NCBI RefSeq assembly: GCF_016862755.1
Contig: NZ_BONO01000023.1
Span: 1-64,000, forward strand
Origin: Cellulomonas pakistanensis
GTDB lineage: Bacteria > Actinomycetota > Actinomycetes > Actinomycetales > Cellulomonadaceae
DNA length: 64,000 bases
Direction of reading: 5' to 3'
Shown here: positions 31,025 through 39,558 of the stretch, piece after piece
Position numbering within the stretch: position 1 is the first letter of the stretch
How the letters are laid out: every line of letters begins with the position of its first letter
The notes under the pieces: model-generated
Told to the model about the DNA's origin: nothing
What the model saw: the letters and a program-made list of their open reading frames with translations, nothing else
The model's database searches: none
Made by a program: the position numbers and the translations under genes

Positions 31025-32065
31025 ATGCCGACGATGCCCGTCTACCGTGCCGCCGACGACCGGTACGACGCCATGCCCTACCGCCGCACCGGGCGCAGCG
31101 GGCTCGACCTGCCCGCCCTCTCGCTGGGGATGTGGCACAACTTCGGCGACGTGAACCCCATGGAGACCCAGCGCGCGGTCATCCGCCGGGCGTTCGACCT
31201 CGGGATCACGCACTTCGACCTCGCGAACAACTACGGCCCGCCGTACGGCTCCGCGGAGGCCAACTTCGGTCGGCACCTCGTCCAGGACCTCGGGCCGTAC
31301 CGCGACGAGCTCGTCATCTCGTCGAAGGCCGGCTACGACATGTGGCCCGGCCCGTACGGCGACGGCGGGTCGCGCAAGTACGTGCTGTCGTCGCTCGACC
31401 AGTCGCTGCAGCGGCTCGGCCTCGACTACGTCGACGTCTTCTACTCGCACCGCCCGGACCCCTCGGTGCCGCTCGAGGAGACGATGGGCGCGCTGCACAC
31501 GGCCGTCACGAGCGGCAAGGCGCTGTACGCCGGGATCTCGAACTACTCGCCGTCCCGCACCCGCGAGGCCGCGCGCATCCTGGCCGACCTCGGCACGCCG
31601 CTGCTGATCCACCAGCCGTCGTACTCGATGTTCAACCGGCACGTCGAGCAGGTGGCCGAGGGCGAGACCGAGTCGCTGCTCGACGCCGTCGGCGACCTGG
31701 GCGTCGGGATGATCGTGTTCTCCCCGCTGGCGCAGGGGCTGCTCACCGGCCGCTACCTGTCGGGCGACGTGCCCGCGGACTCCCGCGCCGCGACCAGCCG
31801 GTTCCTGTCGGCCGACCAGATCAGCGACACCTACCTGTCGCGCGCCCGGGCGCTGAACGCGATCGCCGAGCAGCGGGGCCAGACGCTGGCGCAGCTCGCG
31901 CTCACCTGGGTGCTCCGGGACGCGCGGGTCACCTCGGCGCTGATCGGGGCGTCGTCGGTGGCGCAGCTCGAGGACAACGTCGCCGCGCTGACCGCCGAGC
32001 CGCTCACCGCCGACGAGATCGCCGCGATCGAGCCGCACGCCGTCGACGGGACCGCGCACCGGTGA
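31025..32065 (+). CDS. Aldo/keto reductase (YghZ / AKR14-like)
   Basis: 346 residues. The catalytic tetrad can be placed: Asp in HFDLANNYGPPYGSAE, Tyr in the same stretch, Lys in VISSKAGYDMW and His in VFYSHRPDP. The RKYVLSSLDQSLQRLGLDYVD segment is typical of the L-glyceraldehyde-3-phosphate reductase (YghZ) and Kv-beta-like group, which use NADPH on small aldehydes. GAGAGGA precedes ATG 31025; TAGCGT at 30972-30977 is a likely -10. The next gene, an alpha/beta hydrolase, overlaps the stop (GTGA), so the two are co-translated. Confidence 0.92.
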   Translation: MPTMPVYRAADDRYDAMPYRRTGRSGLDLPALSLGMWHNFGDVNPMETQRAVIRRAFDLGITHFDLANNYGPPYGSAEANFGRHLVQDLGPYRDELVISSKAGYDMWPGPYGDGGSRKYVLSSLDQSLQRLGLDYVDVFYSHRPDPSVPLEETMGALHTAVTSGKALYAGISNYSPSRTREAARILADLGTPLLIHQPSYSMFNRHVEQVAEGETESLLDAVGDLGVGMIVFSPLAQGLLTGRYLSGDVPADSRAATSRFLSADQISDTYLSRARALNAIAEQRGQTLAQLALTWVLRDARVTSALIGASSVAQLEDNVAALTAEPLTADEIAAIEPHAVDGTAHR

Positions 32066-32943
32066 CGGCGGGCGCGGTGGGGCCCGGGGGTCGCGTGCCG
32101 GTCGTGCTGCTGCACGGGCTGACCGACTCCTCGACCTGCTGGCCGACGGTGCTGCCGCGGTACGCGGGCGCGCGGCCGGTGGTGGCGCTCGACGCCCGCG
32201 GGCACGGCGGCACCCCGCTGCCGGACGAGCCGTTCACCGTGGGCGCGCTCGCGGCCGACGCGGCGGAGGCGCTGCGCGCGCTGGACCTCGGGCCGGCGCT
32301 CGTCGTCGGGCACTCGATGGGCGGGGTCACCGCCGAGGAGCTCGCGCTGACCGCGCCGGAGCTCGTCGCGGGGCTGGTGCTCGAGGACCCGGCGTGGCGG
32401 ACGGCGGAGGCGTCGGGCGTGGACGCGGCGGACGGGTCGGTGGTCGGCGTGGCGACGGGCGGGGCGGGCGCGGGCGGTGCGCCGGACGGCGCGGGCGCTG
32501 CGCCGGGCGGTGCGGCGCAGGACCCGGGTGGCGTGCCGGACTGGCTCGGCCCGGCGATCGCCGCCGTGCAGGGCCGGACCGTCGAGCAGATCGCCGCGCA
32601 GGGCCGCCTGGACAACCCGGCGTGGTCCGCGGCGGAGGTCGAGGGCTGGGCGCAGGCGAAGGCCCGGGTCGACCCGCGGCTCGCCGAGGTCCCGCACGAC
32701 TGGCTGGGCCGCGACTGGGTCGAGGCGCTTGCCGACGTCCGGGTGCCGGTCACGCTGCTGACCGCGGGACCGGGGCTCGGGGTGGTGTCGGAGCGCCAGG
32801 CGGCCCGCGCGGCGGAGCTCCTGGGGGACCGGCTCACGCACGTCCCGTTCCCGGGCGTCGGGCACAACATCCGCCGTGAGGCCCCGGAGCAGTACCTGGC
32901 GGTTCTGGACGCGGCGCTGGCCCGCGCCGACGCCGCGGCCTGA
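32062..32943 (+). CDS. Alpha/beta hydrolase
   Basis: 293 residues. VVLLHGLTDSS gives the oxyanion region, GHSMGG the nucleophile Ser, and FPGVGHNIRRE the catalytic His. In the cap region, between about residues 115 and 155, there is a Gly/Ala-rich low-complexity insert not typical of the family. The GTG overlaps the stop of the aldo/keto reductase gene, so a shared pathway is likely. The substrate is unknown. Confidence 0.88.
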   Translation: MTAGAVGPGGRVPVVLLHGLTDSSTCWPTVLPRYAGARPVVALDARGHGGTPLPDEPFTVGALAADAAEALRALDLGPALVVGHSMGGVTAEELALTAPELVAGLVLEDPAWRTAEASGVDAADGSVVGVATGGAGAGGAPDGAGAAPGGAAQDPGGVPDWLGPAIAAVQGRTVEQIAAQGRLDNPAWSAAEVEGWAQAKARVDPRLAEVPHDWLGRDWVEALADVRVPVTLLTAGPGLGVVSERQAARAAELLGDRLTHVPFPGVGHNIRREAPEQYLAVLDAALARADAAA

Positions 32944-33002
32944 CGCCGGCCTCGGGGGCCCGACGCGGGCGCGCCTGGTCCGCTCCAGCCCATGCGCTCG
33001 TC

Positions 33003-33069
33003 GACATCGGTGGTTCGCGTCCGCTTCGGTGTTCGTAGCCACCGAACTCGGCGCGAGGCACCGAACTCG
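33003..33069. repeat. Dispersed intergenic repeat, copy A
   Basis: A 30-bp sequence (33040-33069), itself made of two CACCGAACTCG copies 19 bp apart, is 26/30 identical to the reverse complement of 39365-39394. Both have GACRTCGGTGG nearby on the same side (33003-33013 here). TTCGGTG (33025-33031) and CACCGAA (33040-33046) can form a hairpin. The rest of the gap 32944-33109 shows nothing else. Confidence 0.6.
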
Positions 33070-33109
33070 CCGACTCCCGCCCGGCGCAGACGGGCCCGCG
33101 CGGCGCGGG

Positions 33110-34066
33110 TCAGCCCAGGACGGCCGCGATCACCAGCAGCGACGGGATCGCCAGGATGGTCGTCACCAGGCCGGCGTCCCGGGCGAGTGCGGTGCCCTGG
33201 CGGTACTGGATCGCGTAGACCAGCACGTTCTGCGCGGTCGGTAGTGCGGACACCACGGCGACCGCCAGCAGCGCGTCGCCGCGGAGCCCGAGCAGGGTGC
33301 CCAGCCCGATCGCGAGCGCCGGGTGCACGACCGCGCGCAGCACCGCGACCAGCGCGACGTCGCCGCGCGGCGCCTGCTCGCCGCCGACCCGCGGCGCCGC
33401 GAGCGACATGCCGAACGTGATCAGCGCGAGCGGCGGGGCGGCGGCGCCCAGCAGCGCGAGCGGCTGGAACACCACGTCCGGCAGCGAGAACGGCAGCGCG
33501 GCGATCGCGATGCCGGTGAGCGTGCCGATGATGACCGGGTTCCGCAGCGTGCGCCCCAGCACCGAGCGCAGGGTGCCGAGCGCCCCCGCGGGCACGCTGC
33601 CCGCGACCACGCCGTCCCGCGCCCGGCGCCGGGCGTCCAGCACGACCATCGCGATCGGCCCGAGCACCAGCTGCTGGTAGAGCGTCGGCGGGACGACCGA
33701 CACGACGCTGCCGAGCAGGTACGCGGTGAGCGGGATGCCGATGTTGCCGGCGTTCACGTACGACGAGGCGAGCACCCCGACGACGACGTCGCCGGCCGAC
33801 CGCCGCCGGATCCAGCCGAGCACCGCGGCCGCGACCAGCGCGACGACGGTGGTGGTGGCGAACGTGACGAGCGCCGACCGGGACAGCAGCAGCCCGAGGT
33901 CCGCGCGGCCGATGGTCTCGATCAGCAGCGCGGGCGTCGCGACGGTGAACGCCGTGGCGGCCAGCACCCGCTGGGCGTTCTCGCCGAGCACGCCGGTGCG
34001 GCCCACGAACCAGCCCGCCGCGACGACGACCGCGATCGTGCCCAGCGCGGAGAGGACGGCGAGCAT
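33110..34066 (-). CDS. AEC-family transporter (auxin efflux carrier-like)
   Basis: 318 residues with about 10 membrane helices in two inverted halves. Family features are SYVNAGNIGIPLTAYLLGS in the first half and ALPTAQNVLVYAIQYRQG in the second, the two crossover helices. Substrates of bacterial members are mostly small organic acids or are unknown. The ATG at 34066 overlaps the recQ stop codon by one base (TGATG), so it is translated with recQ. Confidence 0.9.
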   Translation of the reverse strand: MLAVLSALGTIAVVVAAGWFVGRTGVLGENAQRVLAATAFTVATPALLIETIGRADLGLLLSRSALVTFATTTVVALVAAAVLGWIRRRSAGDVVVGVLASSYVNAGNIGIPLTAYLLGSVVSVVPPTLYQQLVLGPIAMVVLDARRRARDGVVAGSVPAGALGTLRSVLGRTLRNPVIIGTLTGIAIAALPFSLPDVVFQPLALLGAAAPPLALITFGMSLAAPRVGGEQAPRGDVALVAVLRAVVHPALAIGLGTLLGLRGDALLAVAVVSALPTAQNVLVYAIQYRQGTALARDAGLVTTILAIPSLLVIAAVLG

Positions 34067-36294
34067 CAGCCGGTCGTGCCGCCCGCCGGGTCGCCCGCGG
34101 CGCCGCCCGCAACGCCGCCGCCCGGGTCGCCGTCCGCGAACAGCCCCACCGACGCGGCGCCGCGCGCGGCCTCCTCCGCCGTCGGGGGCTCCCGGCCCTC
34201 GAGCGTCGCGATGACCCCCGGCCCGTACCGGTCGAGCTTCGCGGCGCCGACGCCGCCGACCCGGGACAGCGCGTCGAGGTCGGCGGGGCGCGCGGTCGCG
34301 ATCTCGCGCAGCGTCGCGTCGTGGAACACCACGTACGCGGGTACCCCCTGCTCCTTGGCGGTCGCCGCACGCCACGCGCGCAGCCGCTGGAACACCGCAG
34401 CCGCGTCGTCGCCGAGCTCGGCCGCCGCGTGCGCCGCGGCGGCCTGCCGCGCGCCGGACCTGCCGGACCCGCCGGACCCGCCGGAGCGCGACCGCGTCCG
34501 GGCGACGCGGGTCTCCTCGCGCAGCGGCACCGGCCGGGCGCCCTGCAGGACCTCGGCGCTCGCCGGGGTCAGCCGCAGCGTCCCGTACCCGTCGCCGTCG
34601 ACGGCGAGCAGCCCCTGGGCGAGCAGCTGGCGCACGACGCCGCGCCACTGGGCGTCGGACAGGTCGGTCCCGAGCCCGAAGGTCGACAGCCCCGTGTGCC
34701 CGAGCTGCTCGATCCGCGAGGTCCGCTTCCCGAGCAGGATGTCGACCAGGTGCCCGGCGCCGTAGTGCTGGTTCCGCTCGCGCTCCAGGCGGACGACCGT
34801 CGACAGCAGCTTCTGCGCGGGCACGGTGCCGTCCCACGTCGTCGGCGGGGTCAGGCAGGTGTCGCAGTTGCCGCACGGCTCCGCCTCCTGGCCGAAGTAC
34901 GCGAGCAGCTGCACGCGGCGGCAGGTCACGGTCTCGCAGAGCGCGAGCATCGCGTCCAGGTGCGCGGACAGCCGCCGCCGGTGCTGGGCGTCGCCCTCGG
35001 AGGTGTCGATCATGCGGCGCTGCTGCACGACGTCCTGCAGGCCGTAGGCGAGCCACGCCGTCGACGGCAGCCCGTCGCGCCCGGCGCGGCCGGTCTCCTG
35101 GTAGTAGCCCTCGACGGACTTGGGCAGGTCGAGGTGCGCGACGAACCGCACGTCCGGCTTGTCGATGCCCATGCCGAACGCGATCGTCGCGACCATCACC
35201 AGGCCGTCCTCGCGCAGGAACCGGGACTGGTTGCGGGCGCGCACCTGCCGGTCGAGGCCCGCGTGGTACGGCAGCGCGGGCACGCCCTGGGACGCCAGGA
35301 ACTCGGCGGTCTGCTCGACGGAGTTCCGCGACAGGCAGTAGACGATGCCGGAGTCGCCGTCGTGCTCGGACCGGATGAGGTCGAGCAGCTGGGTCCGCGG
35401 GCTGGCCTTCGGCACGATCCGGTACTGGATGTTGGGCCGGTCGAACGACGCGACGTACTGCCGGGCGTCGGTGAGCTCGAGCCGCTCGGCGATCTCGGTG
35501 CGCGTGGCGGCGGTGGCGGTGGCGGTGAGCGCGATGCGCGGGACGCCGGGCCAGCGCTCGTGCAGCACGGACAGGCCGAGGTAGTCCGGGCGGAAGTCGT
35601 GGCCCCACTGGGACACGCAGTGCGCCTCGTCGATCGCGAACAGGCTGATGGTCGCCCGGTCGAGCAGCGCCATCGTCTCGGGCACGCGCAGCCGCTCGGG
35701 CGCCAGGTAGAGCAGGTCGAGGTCGCCGTCGAGCAGCGCCCGCTCGACCTCGCGGCGCCGGCCGGGGTCCTGCGTGGAGTTGAGGAACCCGGCGCGCACG
35801 CCGAGCGCCGACAGCGCGTCGACCTGGTCCTGCATGAGCGCGATGAGCGGCGACACCACCACGCCGGTGCCGGCCCGGACCAGCGCCGGCACCTGGTAGC
35901 AGAGCGACTTGCCGCCGCCGGTCGGCATGAGGACCAGGGCGTCGCCGCCGGCGACCACGGTGTCGATGATGTCGGCCTGCTCGCCGCGGAACGCGTCGTA
36001 GCCCCAGACCTGCTGCAGCACCTCGAGCGGGGCGCGGCCGGTGGTGGCGTCGTGGGCGGGGCGTTCGACCGGGCGGGCCGCCGCGGGGTCGCCGTGCGCG
36101 GCGGCGGAACGGTCACCCGGGCGGTCCGCCGGGCGCGCGCTCCCGCGGTCGTCGGGGCGCGGCGCACGGGCCGGCGCGCCCCGGCCGGACGACCACGCAC
36201 CGCCGCGGGCGTCAGGGTCGTAGGGCGGCTCCTCGGCCGGGTCGTACGGCGGCTCGTCCGGCAGCGGCCACTCGTCGTCCCATGCCTGCGTCAC
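34066..36294 (-). CDS. recQ: ATP-dependent DNA helicase RecQ
   Basis: 742 residues. After a disordered acidic/Pro-rich N-terminus (about 1-95) come the RecQ helicase core (FRGEQADII, Walker [14 protein letters not shown] in [20 protein letters not shown], and GFGMGID-like [15 protein letters not shown] with [10 protein letters not shown]), the zinc-binding Cys cluster (CRR...CGNCDTC), a winged-helix RQC domain, a Gly/Ser/Arg linker and a C-terminal HRDC domain (about 640-705). It acts in recombinational repair. GTG 36294 is set by the leaderless pattern TAGGGT-N7-GTG; longer in-frame extensions upstream are therefore unlikely. Confidence 0.94.
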   Translation of the reverse strand: MTQAWDDEWPLPDEPPYDPAEEPPYDPDARGGAWSSGRGAPARAPRPDDRGSARPADRPGDRSAAAHGDPAAARPVERPAHDATTGRAPLEVLQQVWGYDAFRGEQADIIDTVVAGGDALVLMPTGGGKSLCYQVPALVRAGTGVVVSPLIALMQDQVDALSALGVRAGFLNSTQDPGRRREVERALLDGDLDLLYLAPERLRVPETMALLDRATISLFAIDEAHCVSQWGHDFRPDYLGLSVLHERWPGVPRIALTATATAATRTEIAERLELTDARQYVASFDRPNIQYRIVPKASPRTQLLDLIRSEHDGDSGIVYCLSRNSVEQTAEFLASQGVPALPYHAGLDRQVRARNQSRFLREDGLVMVATIAFGMGIDKPDVRFVAHLDLPKSVEGYYQETGRAGRDGLPSTAWLAYGLQDVVQQRRMIDTSEGDAQHRRRLSAHLDAMLALCETVTCRRVQLLAYFGQEAEPCGNCDTCLTPPTTWDGTVPAQKLLSTVVRLERERNQHYGAGHLVDILLGKRTSRIEQLGHTGLSTFGLGTDLSDAQWRGVVRQLLAQGLLAVDGDGYGTLRLTPASAEVLQGARPVPLREETRVARTRSRSGGSGGSGRSGARQAAAAHAAAELGDDAAAVFQRLRAWRAATAKEQGVPAYVVFHDATLREIATARPADLDALSRVGGVGAAKLDRYGPGVIATLEGREPPTAEEAARGAASVGLFADGDPGGGVAGGAAGDPAGGTTG

Positions 36295-36301
36295 GCCGTC
36301 C

Positions 36302-36307
36302 ACCCTA
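36302..36307 (-). promoter_or_regulatory. -10 box of a leaderless promoter (recQ)
   Basis: TAGGGT on the minus strand is followed after seven bases by the GTG start at 36294. Confidence 0.55.
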
Positions 36308-36422
36308 TCGGCGGCCACCGACCCGACCGCCTCGTCGTCCACAGGCCGGTGCGCGGCCGAGGCGGTGCGTGGGCGGGTCGGGGGGCCGGTGCGCGGGTCC
36401 GGGGGAGGTCCGTCACACCGGG

Positions 36423-36451
36423 TTGGCACCGCCCCGGCCCGGGTCTAGGGT
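36423..36451 (+). promoter_or_regulatory. Promoter of the mgtE leader
   Basis: TTGGCA (36423-36428) and TAGGGT (36446-36451) are separated by 17 bp, an ideal housekeeping promoter. Transcription would start near 36458, over 550 bases before the mgtE start codon. Confidence 0.65.
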
Positions 36452-36509
36452 CGCTGCGGGACCGACCGCCGGGCCGGCCCGCCCGCACGACGGCGAGGAG
36501 GTGGACGCG

Positions 36510-36572
36510 ATGGACGACACCGCGAGTAGTCGGCATCCGTCGACGCCCGTCGTGCGCCGCGCGCAGGCCTGA
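36510..36572 (+). CDS. 20-residue leader open frame upstream of mgtE
   Basis: ATG 36510 is preceded by GGCGAGGAGG at good spacing and lies about 50 bases after the predicted transcription start. It encodes a peptide starting MDDTASSRHP, with a second Pro three residues on and two Arg before the C-terminus. Its stop is directly followed by GC-rich hairpins. Size, position and the acidic/Pro content recall leader peptides such as MgtL that sense magnesium through ribosome behaviour, but there is no sequence similarity to claim. It may regulate mgtE rather than act as a protein. Translation is unproven. Confidence 0.5.
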   Translation: MDDTASSRHPSTPVVRRAQA

Positions 36573-37010
36573 GCCGCCCCGAGGGGCCGGCGGGGTCCGG
36601 CGCGCCGGACGACGCGGCGTCGCCGGATCCCTGCGCCGCCACGACGCGGCGCACCGCGTCGCCGACCGCGGCGCACCGCCCGTCACCGCCCCGCGCCGTG
36701 ACGTCCCGCCCGCCCGACGCCCGACCGCACGGCCCGCCCGCCACCCGCGCGCCGCCCGGCCCCGGGTCGCCGGGCACCCGTGCCGACCGCGCCCGCCGCG
36801 GTCGCGACCGCCGACCGTGCCGTGCCGCCCCCGGCGCGCGCCGCCTCCCCGCGAGGCGACCCGCGCCGTCGACGGTGCCGCGCCCCGGCGCCCGCGACCC
36901 GCGCTCGCCCGGGTCGTGCGCCGCCCGGCGCGCGCCTCCGGGCCGTGGTGCGCCCCGGCCCGGGTGCACGAGGGACGCCCCGCCGCGGCCTCCCCACCAA
37001 GGAGCGCACC
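36573..37010 (+). promoter_or_regulatory. Long C-rich, structured 5' leader of mgtE
   Basis: 438 bp without a convincing gene. Just after the leader frame are hairpins GCCCC/GGGGC (36576-36587), GTCCGG-CGCG-CCGGAC (36595-36610) and GACGCGG-CGCA-CCGCGTC (36643-36660). From about 36660 to 36760 the RNA strand is C-rich and G-poor, as in Rho-utilisation regions. AAGGAG at 36999-37004 is the mgtE ribosome site. I could not recognise an M-box riboswitch. The layout fits leader-peptide plus Rho- or hairpin-dependent attenuation of mgtE. Confidence 0.45.
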
Positions 37011-38411
37011 ATGACCCGCCAGATCCTCGCCCGCCGCCCCGCCGCCGGGCAGCAGCCGCCCCTCGACCTGCACGACGTCGTCGCCGTCGGCACCCGCCGC
37101 GCCGTCGAGGTGTGGCTCGAGCAGACCCCCGACCCGCGCCGCCGCGCGGACGAGCTCGCCGACCTGTCGGACGGGCAGGTCCGGGCGCTCGTCGGCCTGC
37201 TCGACCCGGCCACGGCCGACGACCTGCTCGGCACGCTGGACCCGCACGCCGCGGCCGAGGTGCTGCACGTCGTCCCGGCGCCGGTCGCCGCTGGGCTGGT
37301 CGACAGCCTCGACCCCGACGAGGCCGCCGAGCTGCTCCGCGCCCTGCCCGACGCCGAGCGCGCCGCCGTGCTCGGCGCGATGCGGGTCGTGCGGTCGGCG
37401 GTCGTGCGCGGCCTGCTGGCCTGGCCGGACGACTCGGCGGCCGCCCGGATGAACCCCGAGGTGGCGACCGTCCGCCCGACGATGACGGTCCGCGAGGCGG
37501 TGGACGCGCTCCGCGCGCAGCCGGCCGCCACCGCCGACGCCGCGGAGGTCTGGGTGACCAGCGGCCCCGGGGAGGCCTCCGGCCCGGCGCTGCTCGGCGT
37601 CGTGACGTTCCGCGACCTGGTGCTGGCCGCGCCGGGGCAGCTCGTCGCGGACCTCATGCGCGAGGACGTCGTCACGGTCGAGCCGACCGCCGACCAGGAG
37701 CGCGCCGCCCACCTGCTGCAGGACCACCACCTCGCGGCCCTCCCGGTCGTCGACGACGGCCGGCTGCTCGGCGTGCTCACCGGCGACGACGTCGCGGACA
37801 TCGTCGAGGAGGAGGCGACCGAGGACGCCGTGCGCCAGGGCGGCGCCGCGCCGATGGACGTGCCGTACCTGCGCGCGTCGCCGCTGCTGCTGTGGCGCAA
37901 GCGCATCGTCTGGCTGCTCGTGCTGTTCGTGACCGCGACGATCACGAGCAGCGTGCTGCAGCACTACGAGGACGAGCTCGAGACGGTGATCACCCTGGCG
38001 CTGTTCGTGCCGCTGCTGATCGGCGCGGGCGGCAACGCCGGCACCCAGATCACCGCGACCGTCATCCGGGCGATGGCCACCGGCGGCGTCCGGCTGCGCG
38101 ACGCCGGCAGGGTGGTGCGCAAGGAGGTCACGGCCGGGTTCCTGGCCGCCGCCACGATCGCCCTGGTCGGCTGGCTCCGCGCGTGGACGCTCGGCGTCGG
38201 CGGCGAGGTCGCGCTGACCGTCGCGGTCGCCGCCGGCGCGATCATCCTGTGGGCGTCGGTGATCGCCTCGCTGCTGCCGCTGCTGCTCCGCAGGGTCGGG
38301 CTCGACCCCGCGGTGGGGTCGGGGCCGCTGATCACGACGCTCGTCGACGGCACCGGGCTGATCATCTACTTCACGGTGGCGCGGTGGTTCATCACGGCGC
38401 TCGGCGGGTGA
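37011..38411 (+). CDS. mgtE: Magnesium transporter MgtE
   Basis: 466 residues, full length. It has the MgtE N domain of stacked helical repeats (about 30-135, with DPHAAAEVLHVVP and DPDEAAELLRALPDAERAAVL), a CBS pair (about 140-265, with MNPEVATVRPTMTVREAV and LMREDVVTVEPTADQERAAHLL) and five membrane helices (from about 300) with the conserved PLLIGAGGNAGTQITATVIRAMA pore segment. The cytosolic domains sense Mg2+ and gate the channel. The unusually long upstream leader with a small open frame suggests extra control at RNA level. Confidence 0.94.
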   Translation: MTRQILARRPAAGQQPPLDLHDVVAVGTRRAVEVWLEQTPDPRRRADELADLSDGQVRALVGLLDPATADDLLGTLDPHAAAEVLHVVPAPVAAGLVDSLDPDEAAELLRALPDAERAAVLGAMRVVRSAVVRGLLAWPDDSAAARMNPEVATVRPTMTVREAVDALRAQPAATADAAEVWVTSGPGEASGPALLGVVTFRDLVLAAPGQLVADLMREDVVTVEPTADQERAAHLLQDHHLAALPVVDDGRLLGVLTGDDVADIVEEEATEDAVRQGGAAPMDVPYLRASPLLLWRKRIVWLLVLFVTATITSSVLQHYEDELETVITLALFVPLLIGAGGNAGTQITATVIRAMATGGVRLRDAGRVVRKEVTAGFLAAATIALVGWLRAWTLGVGGEVALTVAVAAGAIILWASVIASLLPLLLRRVGLDPAVGSGPLITTLVDGTGLIIYFTVARWFITALGG

Positions 38412-38446
38412 GCCCGCGGGCGGCCGGGCGCGGGTCCGGCTGCCCG

Positions 38447-38452
38447 TAGGGT
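38447..38452 (+). promoter_or_regulatory. -10 box of a leaderless promoter (iclR-type gene)
   Basis: TAGGGT is followed after seven bases by GTG 38460. An in-frame GTG at 38451 would overlap the box and is thus rejected as start. Confidence 0.5.
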
Positions 38453-38459
38453 GGGCGCC

Positions 38460-39260
38460 GTGGCGGAGGAGACGGGCGCGGGTGCCGCGACGACGGGCTC
38501 GGCGGCCTCGCCGGTCGAGAGCGTCGACCGCGCGCTGCGCACGCTCGAGGCGGTCGCCGCCGCGGGCCCGGGCGGCGCGAGCCTCGCCGACCTGTCCGCC
38601 GCCCTCGGCGTGCACAAGACGACCGTGCACCGGTCGCTCGCCGCGCTCCGGCACCGCGACTACGTCGCGCAGGACCCGGCGAGCGGCCGGTACGGGCTCG
38701 GGCCCGCGGCCGTGGGGCTCGCCGACCGGTACTTCGCCGAGGACGACCTGCCCGCCCGCCTGCACGGGGCGCTGGTCGCCCTGTGCGCCGCCACGGACGA
38801 GCTCGTGCACCTCGGCGTGCTGAGCGGCGCGCAGGTGGTCTACCTGGACAAGGTCGAGCCCGAGCGGCCGGTGCGCGTGTGGTCCGCCGTCGGCCGGCGG
38901 AACTGGGCGGCGACGACGGCGCTCGGCCGGGCGATGCTCGCGTTCGGCGACACCCCGGCCGCGGCGCTCGACGGGTACGTCGGGGCCGTGCAGCCCGCCG
39001 GCCGGGTCGACGCGCGGCACGTGGCCGACGAGCTCGCCGCCGCCCGCCGCCGCGGGTACGCCGTGGAGGTCGAGGAGAACGAGCCCGGCATCGCCTGCCT
39101 CGGTGTGCCGCTGCTCCGCGGGTCACGGCCGGTGGCGGCGCTCAGCGTGACGGCGCCGGCCGACCGGATGACCCCGGAGCGCCGGGACGAGGTGCACGCG
39201 CGGGTCCGGGCCGTCGTGCCGCCGCTGCTCCCGCCGGGCCTGGCGCTGCCGCCGGCCTGA
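38460..39260 (+). CDS. IclR-family transcription regulator
   Basis: 266 residues. The N-terminal winged helix (about 15-80: VESVDRALRTLEAV, ASLADLSAALGVHKTTVHRSLAALRHRDYV) is followed by the IclR effector domain (about 90-260) with VVYLDKVEP, GRAMLAFGD and GIACLGVPLLRG. It is followed on the same strand by KDPG aldolase and KDG kinase genes, so it most likely responds to 2-keto-3-deoxygluconate or a related acid and controls them, as KdgR-type IclR proteins do. Inverted repeats before the aldolase gene are candidate sites. Confidence 0.9.
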   Translation: MAEETGAGAATTGSAASPVESVDRALRTLEAVAAAGPGGASLADLSAALGVHKTTVHRSLAALRHRDYVAQDPASGRYGLGPAAVGLADRYFAEDDLPARLHGALVALCAATDELVHLGVLSGAQVVYLDKVEPERPVRVWSAVGRRNWAATTALGRAMLAFGDTPAAALDGYVGAVQPAGRVDARHVADELAAARRRGYAVEVEENEPGIACLGVPLLRGSRPVAALSVTAPADRMTPERRDEVHARVRAVVPPLLPPGLALPPA

Positions 39261-39364
39261 GTCGTCGCGGACGGCCCGCCGCGCCGGTCGGACCGGTCCG
39301 CGCGCCCGCGAGGTGGCCGTCGCGTCGCCGCACCGGGCCGCCCTCCGCTCGCGGGCGCCCTCGC

Positions 39365-39412
39365 CGAGGTCGGTGCGTCCCGCCGGGTTCGGTGCCCGGG
39401 TCCACCGACGTC
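39365..39412. repeat. Dispersed intergenic repeat, copy B
   Basis: Inverted copy of the element at 33003-33069: 39365-39394 matches it at 26 of 30 positions as reverse complement, and the flanking GACGTCGGTGG (39402-39412) matches at 10 of 11. The spacer between the two parts is 7 bases here and 26 there. TTCGGTG and CACCGA can form a hairpin here too. Confidence 0.55.
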
Positions 39413-39482
39413 GGCGAGAGCCGCCGGAGTCGGCGGGAGCCGGGCGCGCGAGCGCCCGCGCCCGACCCGCGCGCGTTGCCGC

Positions 39483-39534
39483 GGCACACCGCCGTGTGCC
39501 ACGATCGATGCGCACAGCGCAGCGACCGTTGCGC
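39483..39534 (+). promoter_or_regulatory. Hairpin and inverted repeat before the KDPG aldolase gene
   Basis: GGCACAC-CGCC-GTGTGCC (39483-39500) is a perfect 7-bp hairpin, and GCGCA-N8-TGCGC (39517-39521 and 39530-39534) is an inverted repeat 25 bp before the aldolase start. The first may be a terminator for the iclR gene or an operator; the second fits an IclR-type operator by position. Confidence 0.4.
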
Positions 39535-39558
39535 CCAGCGGAACGAAGGAGTTCGACC

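Noticed and set aside
36573..37010. An M-box magnesium riboswitch before mgtE
   Set aside because: I could not find the conserved M-box core by eye; only simple GC hairpins and a C-rich stretch are seen. A covariance search would be decisive.
36780..37010. A longer MgtE beginning at 36780
   Set aside because: The extension is Pro/Arg/Ala-rich without motifs, while ATG 37011 has AAGGAG at good spacing and gives the normal family length.
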